Origin: Candidatus Omnitrophota bacterium
GTDB lineage: Bacteria > Omnitrophota > Gorgyraeia > Zapsychrales > Aceulaceae
Length of the DNA: 44,809 nucleotides
Assembly: GCA_028693815.1 (NCBI GenBank)
Contig: JAQUUP010000016.1
Coordinates: 1 to 44,809, forward strand
Direction: 5' to 3'
A program made the position numbers and the translations under genes. Below are positions 22,201-29,952 of this stretch, one piece after another; the stretch's first letter is position 1, and each line of letters starts with the position of its first letter. Below the pieces are notes generated by a model. It was not told where the DNA came from and did no database searches. It saw only the letters and a program-made list of their open reading frames with translations.

Positions 22201-22391
22201 CTGTTGCTTATGGTATTGGAGGCGGTGATCCATTTTTAAAGCCTATGGGCTTGGCCTTGATTTGGGGACTCTTTTTCGCAACAGGGCTGACTTTAATTAT
22301 GGTTCCTTGTATTTATGCGATTGTTGATGATTTCTCAGAAAAAGTTTTTCATCATGCTACAATTAAAGTTAATGGGGATATGGCGCAATAG
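19260..22391 (+). CDS. RND-family efflux transporter (AcrB/MdtC-like)
   Basis: About 1,043 residues, the usual length of inner-membrane RND pumps. It has the N-terminal helix, two large periplasmic loops and twelve membrane segments. The proton-relay pair is visible in helix 4 (GMIVDDGIIVSENV). The conserved FPSVDYDMVTVTTSYPGA start of the porter domain is present. The start is GTG after AAGGAGAG; upstream in-frame TTG/ATG codons lie inside cassette D. It sits in an operon with MarR and TolC-like genes, but no membrane-fusion (HlyD/AcrA-type) adaptor gene is present. Confidence 0.92.
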   Translation: MKIAEFSVKNSTLVNLISFLIIFIGIFSMYNLRKEAFPSVDYDMVTVTTSYPGAPANDVEKLVTIPIEKEIKGISGIKEINAISEESVSTIGIEIDSKTTDKKQVVDDIERAVARVQNLPEGVKDDPYVFEIKSKEIPVLEISISGDIPDVKRREYGENLEDLILDVYGVASIRRMGWLDPQFQVEVNPQKLKEYHVSINEIINALKAKNITLPGGHLTTEQEEFNVRTTGEFNTIEEIQEVVVRSNDMGNHLKVHDIANVVKTFEDEESIARTNGKRTLGMVVIKSEGADIVKVVKKVNDAIDQFKQILPKGVDVTTANDMSFYVKRRLGVLRTNGFIGFFLVVVVLFLFLDPVPALMTAMGIPIALFTTFFCMHIFGVTVNLVSMLGLIIVLGMIVDDGIIVSENVYRYVESGMSPREAAIKGTNEVVAPITAAVLTTCAAFAPLLFIPDIMGKFIRQIPIVVMIALGASLLEAFIILPSHLAEFVKGQEFKKHVSEKRKEKKWFEKINNFYLRILKFTLKNRYVVLGSVVIFCVFVIAFAANTMKVVLFTGEGIEDFYIRAEAKVGTPLKKMEELILPVEQLIETIDASERDSYRTYIGEISNERGFDPNSKKGSYFAQLTVFLTPAQERQRTQKEIINFLRPKLEKIQGFDKLYFYAQKEGPPTGRAIELGVKGDDLEVLEAISNKIVKFLENVKGASDVSSNYVFGKKDLRVIVDEEKANKYFLNVNDIALTVRSTFYGGKATAVKPLKAEDEIDVLVRFPQEYRNDINVFDDILIENKRGSLVPLKSVASIKEKEGLFSIAHLDGKRVVWITGDVDGKNATSFSVNELLKKEFSNIENEYPGYFLKFGGEYEEQKETQANLLFSLVVALFLIFIILTAVFGSLLQPFIVMTAIPFGIVGVLLVFMAHGRPLTFLALMGSVGLTGIVVNDSVVLVDFINKLRKAGNDRRESLIEAGRVRLRPVLMTTITTIAGLVSVAYGIGGGDPFLKPMGLALIWGLFFATGLTLIMVPCIYAIVDDFSEKVFHHATIKVNGDMAQ

Positions 22392-22396
22392 TTATT

Positions 22397-22840
22397 TTAT
22401 AGAGACAGTTTCTTTTGATGAAAAGTATATTGGAAACATCCTGCGTAGGAAGGAATGTTGAAAAGCATGAGAAATATGACAAGTGAAGAGGCAATAGCGA
22501 TATCGGCATAAAAAAATGATTTGATCATTTTCCATTCATAAGAATGTCCGACAAAAAGAAGGGTGACTCGTATGATAAAAAGTGATTTCCATATAAAGGT
22601 ATTTAAAAAACGTTTTTGAAAAATAAATAAGTATAACGGAATAAGAGATAATCCGTCTATAACAATGCTTCCGATATTGAAGGCGTACCAAATAAAATAA
22701 GTTTTTTTAAAAGCAATTAAAATTTGGTAGTATTGATCGATGACAGAGTCTCGGGTAAGCAGGCTTATGAGATTATTGATAACTGGGAAGCAATAAATAA
22801 AAAAGTAGATTTTCCAGAGCCAGTGAATTTTCTTTTTCAT
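22397..22840 (-). CDS. Small multi-span membrane protein, unknown function
   Basis: About 147 residues from the ATG at 22840; a TTG at 22888 would add 16 residues, and neither has a clear SD. About four hydrophobic segments are visible (LWKIYFFIYCFPVINNLISL, a central IVIDGLSLIPLYLFIF, and two more). It is strongly AT-rich and aromatic-rich. It is convergent with the RND gene, with only five bases between stops. I do not recognise a family, and nothing in context suggests a role. Confidence 0.6.
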   Translation of the reverse strand: MKKKIHWLWKIYFFIYCFPVINNLISLLTRDSVIDQYYQILIAFKKTYFIWYAFNIGSIVIDGLSLIPLYLFIFQKRFLNTFIWKSLFIIRVTLLFVGHSYEWKMIKSFFYADIAIASSLVIFLMLFNIPSYAGCFQYTFHQKKLSL

Positions 22841-22987
22841 GAAGGTATTATGCCACAATTTCTTGAAGAAATTTATTCTTTTTATCAATATTTACAATTT
22901 TCTTTTCTTTACTGATATTTTAGGATAAGATGAATATATAAATAAATTGAAATATTTGCTCGATTGCTAGAATGCAATTTTGTAGAT

Positions 22988-23250
22988 ATAAATTCACGCA
23001 GGCTGACTTGACGCTCGTGTCAGTCGCGTAAGTCAGGCGTTCGTTTAGGGAAACCCCGCGTCGTTTAAAATCGTTTTGGGGTAAATTCGCTCAACAAATT
23101 TACGTTACTAACGTGCCACACGTGCTTAAGCGCAGTGTAAGTATAAAATTGGAGCTCATTAGGGATTCCGACACACTTCGTGCGCGGAATAAATTCGACC
23201 TAGAGACTTGTGTCGCATTTAAGAATGCTCCACAAGCCAAAGGACTCATT
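22988..23250 (+). repeat. Hairpin cassette E (longest chain, four units)
   Basis: This fills most of the gap 22889-23250. Units in order: AATTC with arms CTGACTT/AAGTCAG ending TTCGTTTA; an ACCCC...GGGGT hairpin then AAATTC; a unit ending GTAAGTATAAAATTGGAGC then TCATTA; a GATTCCG...CGGAAT hairpin then AAATTC; and a final unit with arms ACTTGTG/CACAAG ending AGGACTCATTT directly before an ATG. The 23120-23160 part is nearly identical to the cassette at 41667-41710 on the other strand. Confidence 0.65.
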
Positions 23251-23650
23251 TATGAATCAAGAATTTGATAATGTTGTTGATAAGATTTGTGTTAAAGATA
23301 ACCGCTATAAGAGGGAAGCTTATGAGTTTGTTATGGAGGCGCTTAGCTTTACACAAAAAAAGTTTCGTCGCTCCAAGCATGTTGCTGGTAAAGAACTGCT
23401 GGAAGGCATCCGCCAACTTTTGGAAGATAAGTTTGGACTAATGGTTTTAACGGTTTTAGAACACTGGGGTGTTAAGACAACTGAAGATTTTGGTCATATT
23501 GTTTTTAATCTTGTTGAGAATAAAATTTTAAGTAAGACTGAAGAAGACACATTGGAAAGTTTTCAGCAGGCTTATGATTTTCATGAAGTTTTTCATGTTG
23601 GGTATAAAAAGCGATTTGAAAAGCAAGTCAGCCGCATGAGAAATTTTTAA
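23251..23650 (+). CDS. Minf_1886-family protein
   Basis: About 132 residues from the ATG preceded by AAAGGA; an earlier ATG at 23223 lies inside the hairpin unit and is less likely. The central block (LLEGIRQLLEDKFGLMVLTV then LEHWGVKTTEDFGHIVFNLVE) matches the Minf_1886 family, small proteins common in Verrucomicrobia, Planctomycetes and Omnitrophota and of unknown function. It stands just upstream of recG in the same direction. Confidence 0.75.
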
Positions 23651-23696
23651 GAATTTCTTATCGTATCCTACCAAAGTGTTAACATCTAATTTTGTC

Positions 23697-25787
23697 ATGG
23701 TGAAAAATTTAAGAGAAATTTCTGTTCAATTTATTAAAGGCGTTGGGCCACAGCGTAAAAAAACTTTTGAGCGTCTTGGTGTTTTTAATGCAGAGGATCT
23801 TTTGTATCTTTTTCCGCGTCGTTATGAAGATAGAACAAGCATGACGCCATTGTCTGAGCTTAAAGTTGGTGAGTGGCAAACTGTTAGCGGTAAGGTGCTA
23901 AAACAGTCGGGTCGAAAGAGTTGGCACACCAAAAAGCATGTTTATGAGATGCAGGTTGGCGATGATCATTCTCGAGTTTTTTGTGTCTGGTTTAATCGTC
24001 CTTATCTTGATCGTTATTTTGAGGTGGGCCAGCAAGTGGTTCTTTATGGAAAAGTTGATATTTATAAAGATCGTTTACAGCTCGTTTCGCCGGACTACGA
24101 AATTATTACTGACGATGAAGAGGATCGCTCTTTAAGCGTTGGGCGCATTGTTCCTATTTATCCTTTGACGCGTGGCATAACACAGCGTTATATTCGAAAA
24201 ACAATTAAACGTTGCTTAGATAAATATGCAGTTTTTGCTCAAGATGTTCTTCCGGATAACCTTCGAAAAAAATATAAACTCGATAATCTTGTTAAAAGTT
24301 TATGGAATATTCATTTTCCTGAAGACGAAAAGAAAAAAGTGATTGCATATAAGCGGGTTTCTTTTGAGGAGTTCTTTTTATTTCAAATTTCTGTTTTGTT
24401 GCGTCGTCTAAATATTGTTCAGAAAAAAGGAATTGTGCATCGCATCACGGAGGACTTTTATCAGGAGTTTTTAAACCTTTTTAGTTTTGATCTGACTGCG
24501 GCACAGAAAAAAACAATTCAGGAGATCATAAGTGACTTGACAGCGATAAGTCCGATGCATCGACTTTTGCAGGGGGATGTTGGGTCAGGTAAAACTTTGG
24601 TTGCTTTTTTTGCATGCTTGGCAGCTGTTAAAAATGGACATCAAGCTGCCTTAATGGCTCCAACCGAAATCTTGGCACGGCAACATTATGAAGTTCTTAA
24701 AAAGATAATAGAGAATTCACCGTTTTGCAATACCCGCATTGAAATTTTAATAAATGAAACTGATAAGAGGGAAAAAGAAGAAATTATAAGCCAGGTAAAA
24801 AAAGGAAAAGTTGATGTATTGATTGGAACACATGCTTTGATTCAGCAGGGTGTTGAGTTTAAAGATTTAAGTGTTGCCATTATTGATGAGCAACACAAAT
24901 TTGGTGTTCGTCAACGCGCCTTGCTTTCCGCAAAAGGAAAAAGCCCAGATGTTTTGGTTATGACCGCAACACCAATTCCGCGCACTTTGTGCTTGACGTT
25001 GTATGGTGATTTGGATGTTTCAACGATTGATGAAATGCCTGTTGGCCGAGGTAAGATTGAGACAATGTTATTTTCTCATAATGATGCGTTTAGCGCATAT
25101 AAAATAATTAAAGAATCTATTGAAAGCGGACAACAAGCATACATTGTATATCCAATTATTGATGAGTCTGAAAAGTTGGATCTGAAATCTGCAGAACAGA
25201 TGTTTAGGCAGTTTAAGAGAGAAGAATTTAAGGATTTTCGGTTGGGACTTTTGCATGGGCAAATGAAAAAACATCAAGCACAAGATGTTATGCACAAGTT
25301 TAAGCAAGGTGAGATTCAGATTTTAGTGGCGACAACTGTTTTAGAGGTTGGTGTTGATGTGCCAAATGCAACAGTTATGCTTATTGAACATGCTGATCGC
25401 TTTGGGCTTTCACAATTGCATCAACTTCGGGGGCGTATCGGACGTGGGCGGTTAAATTCAAAATGTTTATTGATCTCAGAGCCAACAACGCAGGAAGGCC
25501 AAGCACGTTTGGATGCAATTTTATCAACTAACGATGGATTTGAGATTGCACAAAAAGATTTTTTGATTCGTGGTCCTGGAGAGTTTTTTGGCCGACATCA
25601 GCATGGACTTAATGAGCTGAAAGATGCAAATCCTCAAGCACAAATGGATATTCTAGAGCTAGCAAGGGTTGAGGCGATTGATTTGACAAAACAAGATCCG
25701 GAGTTGAAAAAATCAACAAATACTGGTATAAAGGATACAATACTTAGAAGATATCCTAACTATTTGGCGAATATTTTATCGGGTTAG
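23697..25787 (+). CDS. recG: ATP-dependent DNA helicase RecG
   Basis: About 696 residues. The N-terminal wedge/OB domain includes FIKGVGPQRKKTFERLGV. The helicase motor has Walker A GDVGSGKT, DEQH box (IIDEQHKFGVRQR), motif III MTATPIPRT, motif V VGVDVPNA and the RGRIGRG arginine-finger motif, with the C-terminal TRG-like tail. RecG remodels stalled forks and branched DNA. The start is uncertain between ATG 23697 and GTG 23676, neither with a strong SD. It is followed by hairpin cassette F and rsmD. Confidence 0.95.
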   Translation: MVKNLREISVQFIKGVGPQRKKTFERLGVFNAEDLLYLFPRRYEDRTSMTPLSELKVGEWQTVSGKVLKQSGRKSWHTKKHVYEMQVGDDHSRVFCVWFNRPYLDRYFEVGQQVVLYGKVDIYKDRLQLVSPDYEIITDDEEDRSLSVGRIVPIYPLTRGITQRYIRKTIKRCLDKYAVFAQDVLPDNLRKKYKLDNLVKSLWNIHFPEDEKKKVIAYKRVSFEEFFLFQISVLLRRLNIVQKKGIVHRITEDFYQEFLNLFSFDLTAAQKKTIQEIISDLTAISPMHRLLQGDVGSGKTLVAFFACLAAVKNGHQAALMAPTEILARQHYEVLKKIIENSPFCNTRIEILINETDKREKEEIISQVKKGKVDVLIGTHALIQQGVEFKDLSVAIIDEQHKFGVRQRALLSAKGKSPDVLVMTATPIPRTLCLTLYGDLDVSTIDEMPVGRGKIETMLFSHNDAFSAYKIIKESIESGQQAYIVYPIIDESEKLDLKSAEQMFRQFKREEFKDFRLGLLHGQMKKHQAQDVMHKFKQGEIQILVATTVLEVGVDVPNATVMLIEHADRFGLSQLHQLRGRIGRGRLNSKCLLISEPTTQEGQARLDAILSTNDGFEIAQKDFLIRGPGEFFGRHQHGLNELKDANPQAQMDILELARVEAIDLTKQDPELKKSTNTGIKDTILRRYPNYLANILSG

Positions 25788-25793
25788 ATAAGA

Positions 25794-25888
25794 ATCCTGC
25801 TTAGCTACTGGGTCGCAGCTTCGCAGGATAAATTCACACAGGCTGACTTGATGTCGCCTAAAGGTTCCATAAGTCAGGTGTTCATTTA
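25794..25888 (+). repeat. Hairpin cassette F
   Basis: Hairpin 1 ATCCTGC (25794-25800)/GCAGGAT (25823-25829) is followed by AAATTC. Hairpin 2 has arms CTGACTT (25843-25849)/AAGTCAG (25871-25877), and the cassette ends in GTGTTCATTTATG, where the ATG is the rsmD start. The second hairpin is very similar to those in cassettes B and E. Confidence 0.65.
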
Positions 25889-26451
25889 TGAAAATATTAA
25901 GCGGAAAACTAAAAGGTCGTAATTTCTACATGCCACATGGCATTCGTCCGACATCGGATATTATCCGAAAGTCGGTTTTTGACATTTTAGGTCAAGAACT
26001 AGATGATTTAAGTTTTTTAGATCTTTTTGCGGGAAGCGGGGCTATGGGATTTGAGGCGATCTCGCGTGGGGCCAAAAATGTTATTTTTGTCGAGAAAGAT
26101 ATCAAATGTTTCAAGGTTCTTGAAGAAAATATGGCGATTCTTGAGATGCCGTACCAACAGCGAAAAGATTGTTATTTTGATCTTTTTAAGCTTGATTCGT
26201 TTGCCGCGATCAAGGAATTTGCAAGAAAAAAGAGACAATTCGATATTATTTTTATTGACCCACCTTATAGTCGAGAACTGGCAAAAAAAGCCTTGAAAAC
26301 CTTATGTGCACATGATATAGTATTTTCCAATTCTCTGCTAGTGTTTCAGCATGATAAGAGGGAAGATTTACCGGACCAACAAGGCCGGTTTTCGCTTTTT
26401 AAGACTAGAAAATATGGCGCCTCTTTGGTGAGCATTTATAGGAGCAGTTAA
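25888..26451 (+). CDS. rsmD: 16S rRNA (guanine966-N2)-methyltransferase RsmD
   Basis: 187 residues of the RsmD family. The N-terminus has SGKLKGR and RPTSDIIRKSVFDIL. The SAM-binding motif is FLDLFAGSGAMGFEAISRGA and the catalytic motif is DPPY. It methylates G966 of 16S rRNA. It is followed three bases later by coaD, the usual rsmD-coaD pairing. The start lies at the end of cassette F. Confidence 0.93.
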   Translation: MKILSGKLKGRNFYMPHGIRPTSDIIRKSVFDILGQELDDLSFLDLFAGSGAMGFEAISRGAKNVIFVEKDIKCFKVLEENMAILEMPYQQRKDCYFDLFKLDSFAAIKEFARKKRQFDIIFIDPPYSRELAKKALKTLCAHDIVFSNSLLVFQHDKREDLPDQQGRFSLFKTRKYGASLVSIYRSS

Positions 26452-26454
26452 TAG

Positions 26455-26937
26455 GTGAATAAGTTAGCTATATATCCAGGGACCTTTGATCCCATTACAC
26501 TTGGTCATCTGGATGTTATTCAGAGGACTAGTTATATTTTTCCAGAAGTGATTGTGGCTGTAGCAGAAACGTCTCGAAAGAATCTTTTGTTTAGCCTTCA
26601 AGAGCGTATCGATATGGTGCGCGAAGCCACCAAAGATTTAAAGGGTGTTCGGGTAGAGGTTTTTAATAGCTTGGTTGTTGATTTTGCACGCAAAAAAAAG
26701 TCTGCCGTTTTAATCCGTGGTTTGCGTATGATTTCTGATTTTGAATACGAGTTTCAAATGGCATTAACTAATCGTCGTTTGGCAGAAGACGTTGAGACTG
26801 TTTTTTTGATGCCATCTGAAAAACATTCCTTTATTTCATCAACACTCTTAAAAGAAGTTTCGGTGTTGGGAGCCGATGTCTCGACGATGGTTCCGGATTT
26901 TGTTGAAAAAAAGCTTAAAGCAAAATTAGCTTCATGA
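26455..26937 (+). CDS. coaD: Phosphopantetheine adenylyltransferase
   Basis: 160 residues with the nucleotidyltransferase motif GTFDPITLGH (catalytic H18) and the ISSTLLKEVSVLGADVS segment. It catalyses the penultimate step of coenzyme A synthesis, making dephospho-CoA. It starts with GTG. It overlaps the next gene by four bases (ATGA). Confidence 0.95.
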   Translation: MNKLAIYPGTFDPITLGHLDVIQRTSYIFPEVIVAVAETSRKNLLFSLQERIDMVREATKDLKGVRVEVFNSLVVDFARKKKSAVLIRGLRMISDFEYEFQMALTNRRLAEDVETVFLMPSEKHSFISSTLLKEVSVLGADVSTMVPDFVEKKLKAKLAS

Positions 26938-27356
26938 AGATTGCTATTAAAGATATTCCTCTGTGCGGCTTGGAGATTGATGGAATTCTTGAAAAAGAAG
27001 ATTTCACCTTTGATGGTGAAGATATCCAATGCTTAGCTCCTGTTTGTGTGAGCGCATATCTTGAGTGTATTGGTAATGTTGTATCGGCGAAAGCGAGCGT
27101 GAAAGCAAATTTTTCTGTTTTATGTGGGCGATGTCTTCGATCTTTTGAAAAAGAAATTGTAAAAGATTTGGTTTTCCACTACGATTTGGAGGAGCATCCA
27201 AGGTATATTGAGCTTGGCGAAGATGTTCGCCAGGAAATTCTTTTAGATTTTCCATCGAAGATTCTTTGTGCAGATGATTGCAAGGGGATTTGCTCAAGTT
27301 GTGGGATGGATTTAAATAGTGAAAAATGTAGTTGCAACAGAAGAAATAGTATTTAG
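26934..27356 (+). CDS. YceD/DUF177 family protein
   Basis: 140 residues of the DUF177 family linked to 23S rRNA accumulation and almost always found before rpmF. It has CGRCLR and the C-terminal CADDCKGICSSCGMDLN cysteine cluster ending in CSC, likely zinc binding. The last codons and the TAG stop are formed by the first units of the 7-nt array that starts at 27347. The end of the protein may therefore have been rewritten by the repeat. Confidence 0.88.
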   Translation: MKIAIKDIPLCGLEIDGILEKEDFTFDGEDIQCLAPVCVSAYLECIGNVVSAKASVKANFSVLCGRCLRSFEKEIVKDLVFHYDLEEHPRYIELGEDVRQEILLDFPSKILCADDCKGICSSCGMDLNSEKCSCNRRNSI

Positions 27357-27563
27357 TATTTGGTATTTAGTATATGGTAAGAAAATAAAAAAACAAAAGT
27401 TTTAAGCGTTGAGCTTAAAGTTTTAGGCCAAACAAAAGATGAGTTAGGTTGCAGGCCGTAGAGTGTAGTTTTTGATTTTTCCAATGCTTTATTTGTAGGT
27501 TACAACTTTAAATCTAAAACTTATTTTTATTCTTTTAATTTTTACTAAATACCATATGCTAAC
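27347..27563. repeat. Gene-less array pair, TAGTATT unit
   Basis: Left array: TAGTATT, TAGTATT, TGGTATT, TAGTATA, TGG (27347-27377). Inverted right array: ACTAAAT, ACCATAT (27544-27557). The roughly 165 nt between hold a second inverted word pair (TTAAAGTTTTAG and AACTTTAAATCTAAAACTT) but no readable S23 gene. It fills the yceD-rpmF gap. It is the same unit family as 31315-31352. Confidence 0.55.
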
Positions 27564-27612
27564 GACGAGATACTTGATATTAATGTTTTAACTTTTTATT
27601 AGGAGAATTGAA

Positions 27613-27813
27613 ATGGCACATCCAAAAAGACAGCATTCGAAGCAGCGTTCACGCAAAAGACGAACGCATTACAAAGCTGAAGCACCAGCAGTGAGTGTTT
27701 GCTCGAATTGTAAAAAAGAAATTGTACCTCACCGAGTCTGTCCATATTGCGGGCATTATAAAGGCAAGCTAGTTGTTGAGATTAAGGTGAAAGAGGCGAA
27801 AAAGAAGAAATAG
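27613..27813 (+). CDS. rpmF: 50S ribosomal protein L32
   Basis: 66 residues starting MAHPKRQHSKQRSRKRR, with two zinc-binding CxxC pairs (CSNC and CPYC). SD AGGAG precedes it. It is in the conserved yceD-rpmF-plsX order. Confidence 0.97.
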   Translation: MAHPKRQHSKQRSRKRRTHYKAEAPAVSVCSNCKKEIVPHRVCPYCGHYKGKLVVEIKVKEAKKKK

Positions 27814-27819
27814 TTTTTT

Positions 27820-27920
27820 GAGCTCTTAGAGTTTTGGAGTTCGTGGGGTTGTAAAGTTTCTAAAATTTGAGAAAATTTATAACCTAATAAACGCCAAGAA
27901 CACCACTAACACGATAAACA
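27820..27920. repeat. Gene-less array pair, 9-nt unit
   Basis: Left: G/T-rich words (GAGTTTTGG, AGTTCGTGG, GGTTGTAAA) at 27820-27860. Right: the inverted 9-nt register GCCAAGAAC, ACCACTAAC, ACGATAAAC near 27892-27919. The consensus NCNANNAAC matches the arrays around S23 copy 2 at 29911-30383. It lies between rpmF and plsX; no gene lies between the arms. Confidence 0.5.
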
Positions 27921-27938
27921 TTTATAAAAGGACCTTGT

Positions 27939-28925
27939 GTGAATATTATTGTTGATGCTATGGGTGGCGATCATGCGCCGCATGAAATCGTCAAAGGTGT
28001 TATTCAGGCCATTGAAGAATTTGATATCAATGTGACTTTAGTTGGTGTTGAAGATAAAGTTCACGAAGAGCTTTCTAAATATAAATATTCAAAAGATCGT
28101 ATTGAAGTTGTTCATGCACCCGACGTGATCGGCATGCATGATCCTGCCACATCATCTATCCGAAGAAAAAAGAATTCTTCTATTACCACAGGTGTCGATC
28201 TTTTAAAAGATTCAAGTAAATATGATGCTTTTATCAGTGCCGGCAACACGGGCGCTGTTGTTTGCGCGTCTACGGTTTTATTAAAAATGCTTCCCGGTGT
28301 TGAACGGCCAGCCATTGGCTTGGTTATTCCGACGGAAAAGCGTTTTTCTTTTCTGATTGATGTTGGTGCCAACACAGATCCAAAACCGCAACATCTTCTT
28401 CATTCTGCGTTGATGGCGAATGTGTATGCTCAAAAAATTCTAAATATCAAAGAACCTAAAATTGGACTTCTTAATATTGGAGCTGAAGAAACTAAAGGGA
28501 CAGAATTTAGCAAAGAAACCCATCGGCTTTTGTCCGAACGGGTTTATAATTTTGCTGGAAATATTGAGGCCAACGAAATTTTTTCTGGTCGTTGCGATTG
28601 CATTATTTGTGATGGATACGTAGGTAATATTGTAATCAAAGTGGCTGAAAGTGTGATGGAATCGGCGGGAGCTTTGATTAAAAGAGAAATCAAAAAAAGC
28701 CCTCTTGCTTTATGGGGAGCGTTTTTGATGAAGTCGCGATTGTTGCATATTAAAAAGCATGCTGATTACACCGAATATGGTGGAGCGCCTCTTTTGGGTG
28801 TTAATGGCCTTGTTATGATTAGTCATGGTCGATCAAGTGCCAAGGCAATCAAGAATGCTATTCGTGCAACGATTCGCGAAGTTGAAGATAATTTGATTGA
28901 AAACATGATTAAAGAGGTAGGCTAA
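27939..28925 (+). CDS. plsX: Phosphate acyltransferase PlsX
   Basis: 328 residues starting VDAMGGDHAPHEIVKG, with SAGNTGAVV and the C-terminal YGGAPLLGVNG, all diagnostic of PlsX. It converts acyl-ACP to acyl-phosphate for phosphatidic acid synthesis. GTG start after AAAAGGA. It lies three bases from fabH. Confidence 0.96.
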   Translation: MNIIVDAMGGDHAPHEIVKGVIQAIEEFDINVTLVGVEDKVHEELSKYKYSKDRIEVVHAPDVIGMHDPATSSIRRKKNSSITTGVDLLKDSSKYDAFISAGNTGAVVCASTVLLKMLPGVERPAIGLVIPTEKRFSFLIDVGANTDPKPQHLLHSALMANVYAQKILNIKEPKIGLLNIGAEETKGTEFSKETHRLLSERVYNFAGNIEANEIFSGRCDCIICDGYVGNIVIKVAESVMESAGALIKREIKKSPLALWGAFLMKSRLLHIKKHADYTEYGGAPLLGVNGLVMISHGRSSAKAIKNAIRATIREVEDNLIENMIKEVG

Positions 28926-28928
28926 TTT

Positions 28929-29906
28929 ATGCAGAATATAGAAATTCTTTCGCTTGGCCATTATGTTCCTTCCAAAAGATTAACTAATGCAGATTTAGAG
29001 AAAATTGTTGATACATCCGACGAGTGGATTACTACGCGCACAGGAATCAAAGAGCGTCGTATTGCAGGCGAGCATGAAAAAACAAGCGATTTAGCGATCA
29101 AAGCTGCGGAGCAAGCTTTGTATAATGCAAAACTTCCTGCATTAAAAATAGAATTGATCATTGTTGCGACAACTTCGCCGGACAGCAATTTCCCGTCTGT
29201 GGCTTGTCTGGTTCAGAAAGGTATTGGGGCTAAGCATGCAGTAGCGTTTGATGTTTCGGCGGCTTGCACAGGATATGTTTATGCATTATCGGTGGCACAT
29301 CAGTTTTTGCTGACGGGAATGTATAAAAATGCGCTTGTGATTGCAGCGGATCGATTGACCACGATGATTGATTGGGAAGACAGAGACACTTGTGTTCTTT
29401 TTGGTGATGGAGCAGGAGCTTGTATTTTAGCAAAAGGAAGACGCCAAGGGATTTTGTCAGAACATCTGGAAAGTTTTGGTGAATATGGCGATTTAATGAA
29501 AGTTGTTATTCCTGAGACTCGTCACCCGTCTAAGCCAAAACATGGATCAGGGCAGCTTCCGTATATTCGTATGCGCGGATCAGAGCTTTTTAAGATTGCT
29601 GTTAATTCCATGGCAGAGTGCACTGAGCTTGCTATCAAGAAAGCAAAGATTGATATCTCTGATGTTGCTTGCATTGTTCCTCATCAGGCCAATGATCGGA
29701 TTATTGCCGGTGTGGCAAAGAAATTGAAAATTCCGAAGGAAAAAGTTTTTATTAATATTGAAAAATATGGCAACATGTCTGCGGCATCAGCTGCGGTTGC
29801 CTTGTACGAAGCGGTAGAAGTTGGCCGCATTCGCAAAGGGGACTATGTTGTTTTAGTTGCTTTTGGTGCAGGGCTTGTTTCGGGAGCGATGGTGCTGAAG
29901 TTTTAG
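28929..29906 (+). CDS. fabH: 3-oxoacyl-ACP synthase III
   Basis: 325 residues with the intact KAS III triad C113 (SAACTGYVYAL), H252 (PHQAND) and N282 (GNMSAAS), and the N-terminal TSDEWITTRTGIKERR. It starts fatty acid chains from acyl-CoA and malonyl-ACP. It is housekeeping by synteny (rpmF-plsX-fabH-fabD), though it could also prime the polyketide system. Confidence 0.95.
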   Translation: MQNIEILSLGHYVPSKRLTNADLEKIVDTSDEWITTRTGIKERRIAGEHEKTSDLAIKAAEQALYNAKLPALKIELIIVATTSPDSNFPSVACLVQKGIGAKHAVAFDVSAACTGYVYALSVAHQFLLTGMYKNALVIAADRLTTMIDWEDRDTCVLFGDGAGACILAKGRRQGILSEHLESFGEYGDLMKVVIPETRHPSKPKHGSGQLPYIRMRGSELFKIAVNSMAECTELAIKKAKIDISDVACIVPHQANDRIIAGVAKKLKIPKEKVFINIEKYGNMSAASAAVALYEAVEVGRIRKGDYVVLVAFGAGLVSGAMVLKF

Positions 29907-29910
29907 AAGA

Positions 29911-29949
29911 GTTTATAGGGCTTATGGTGTTTGTAGAGTTCGTTGAGTT
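29911..29949. repeat. Left 9-nt array of S23 copy 2
   Basis: Units GTTTATAGG, GCTTATGGT, GTTTGTAGA, GTTCGTTGA, then GTTAAAATG where the ATG is the S23 start. The reverse complement has the consensus NCNANNAAC of the right array. Confidence 0.7.
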
Positions 29950-29952
29950 AAA

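Noticed and set aside
23210-23250. Earlier start for the Minf_1886-family protein
   Set aside because: It would translate the last hairpin unit of cassette E. The ATG at 23251 has SD AAAGGA at good spacing.
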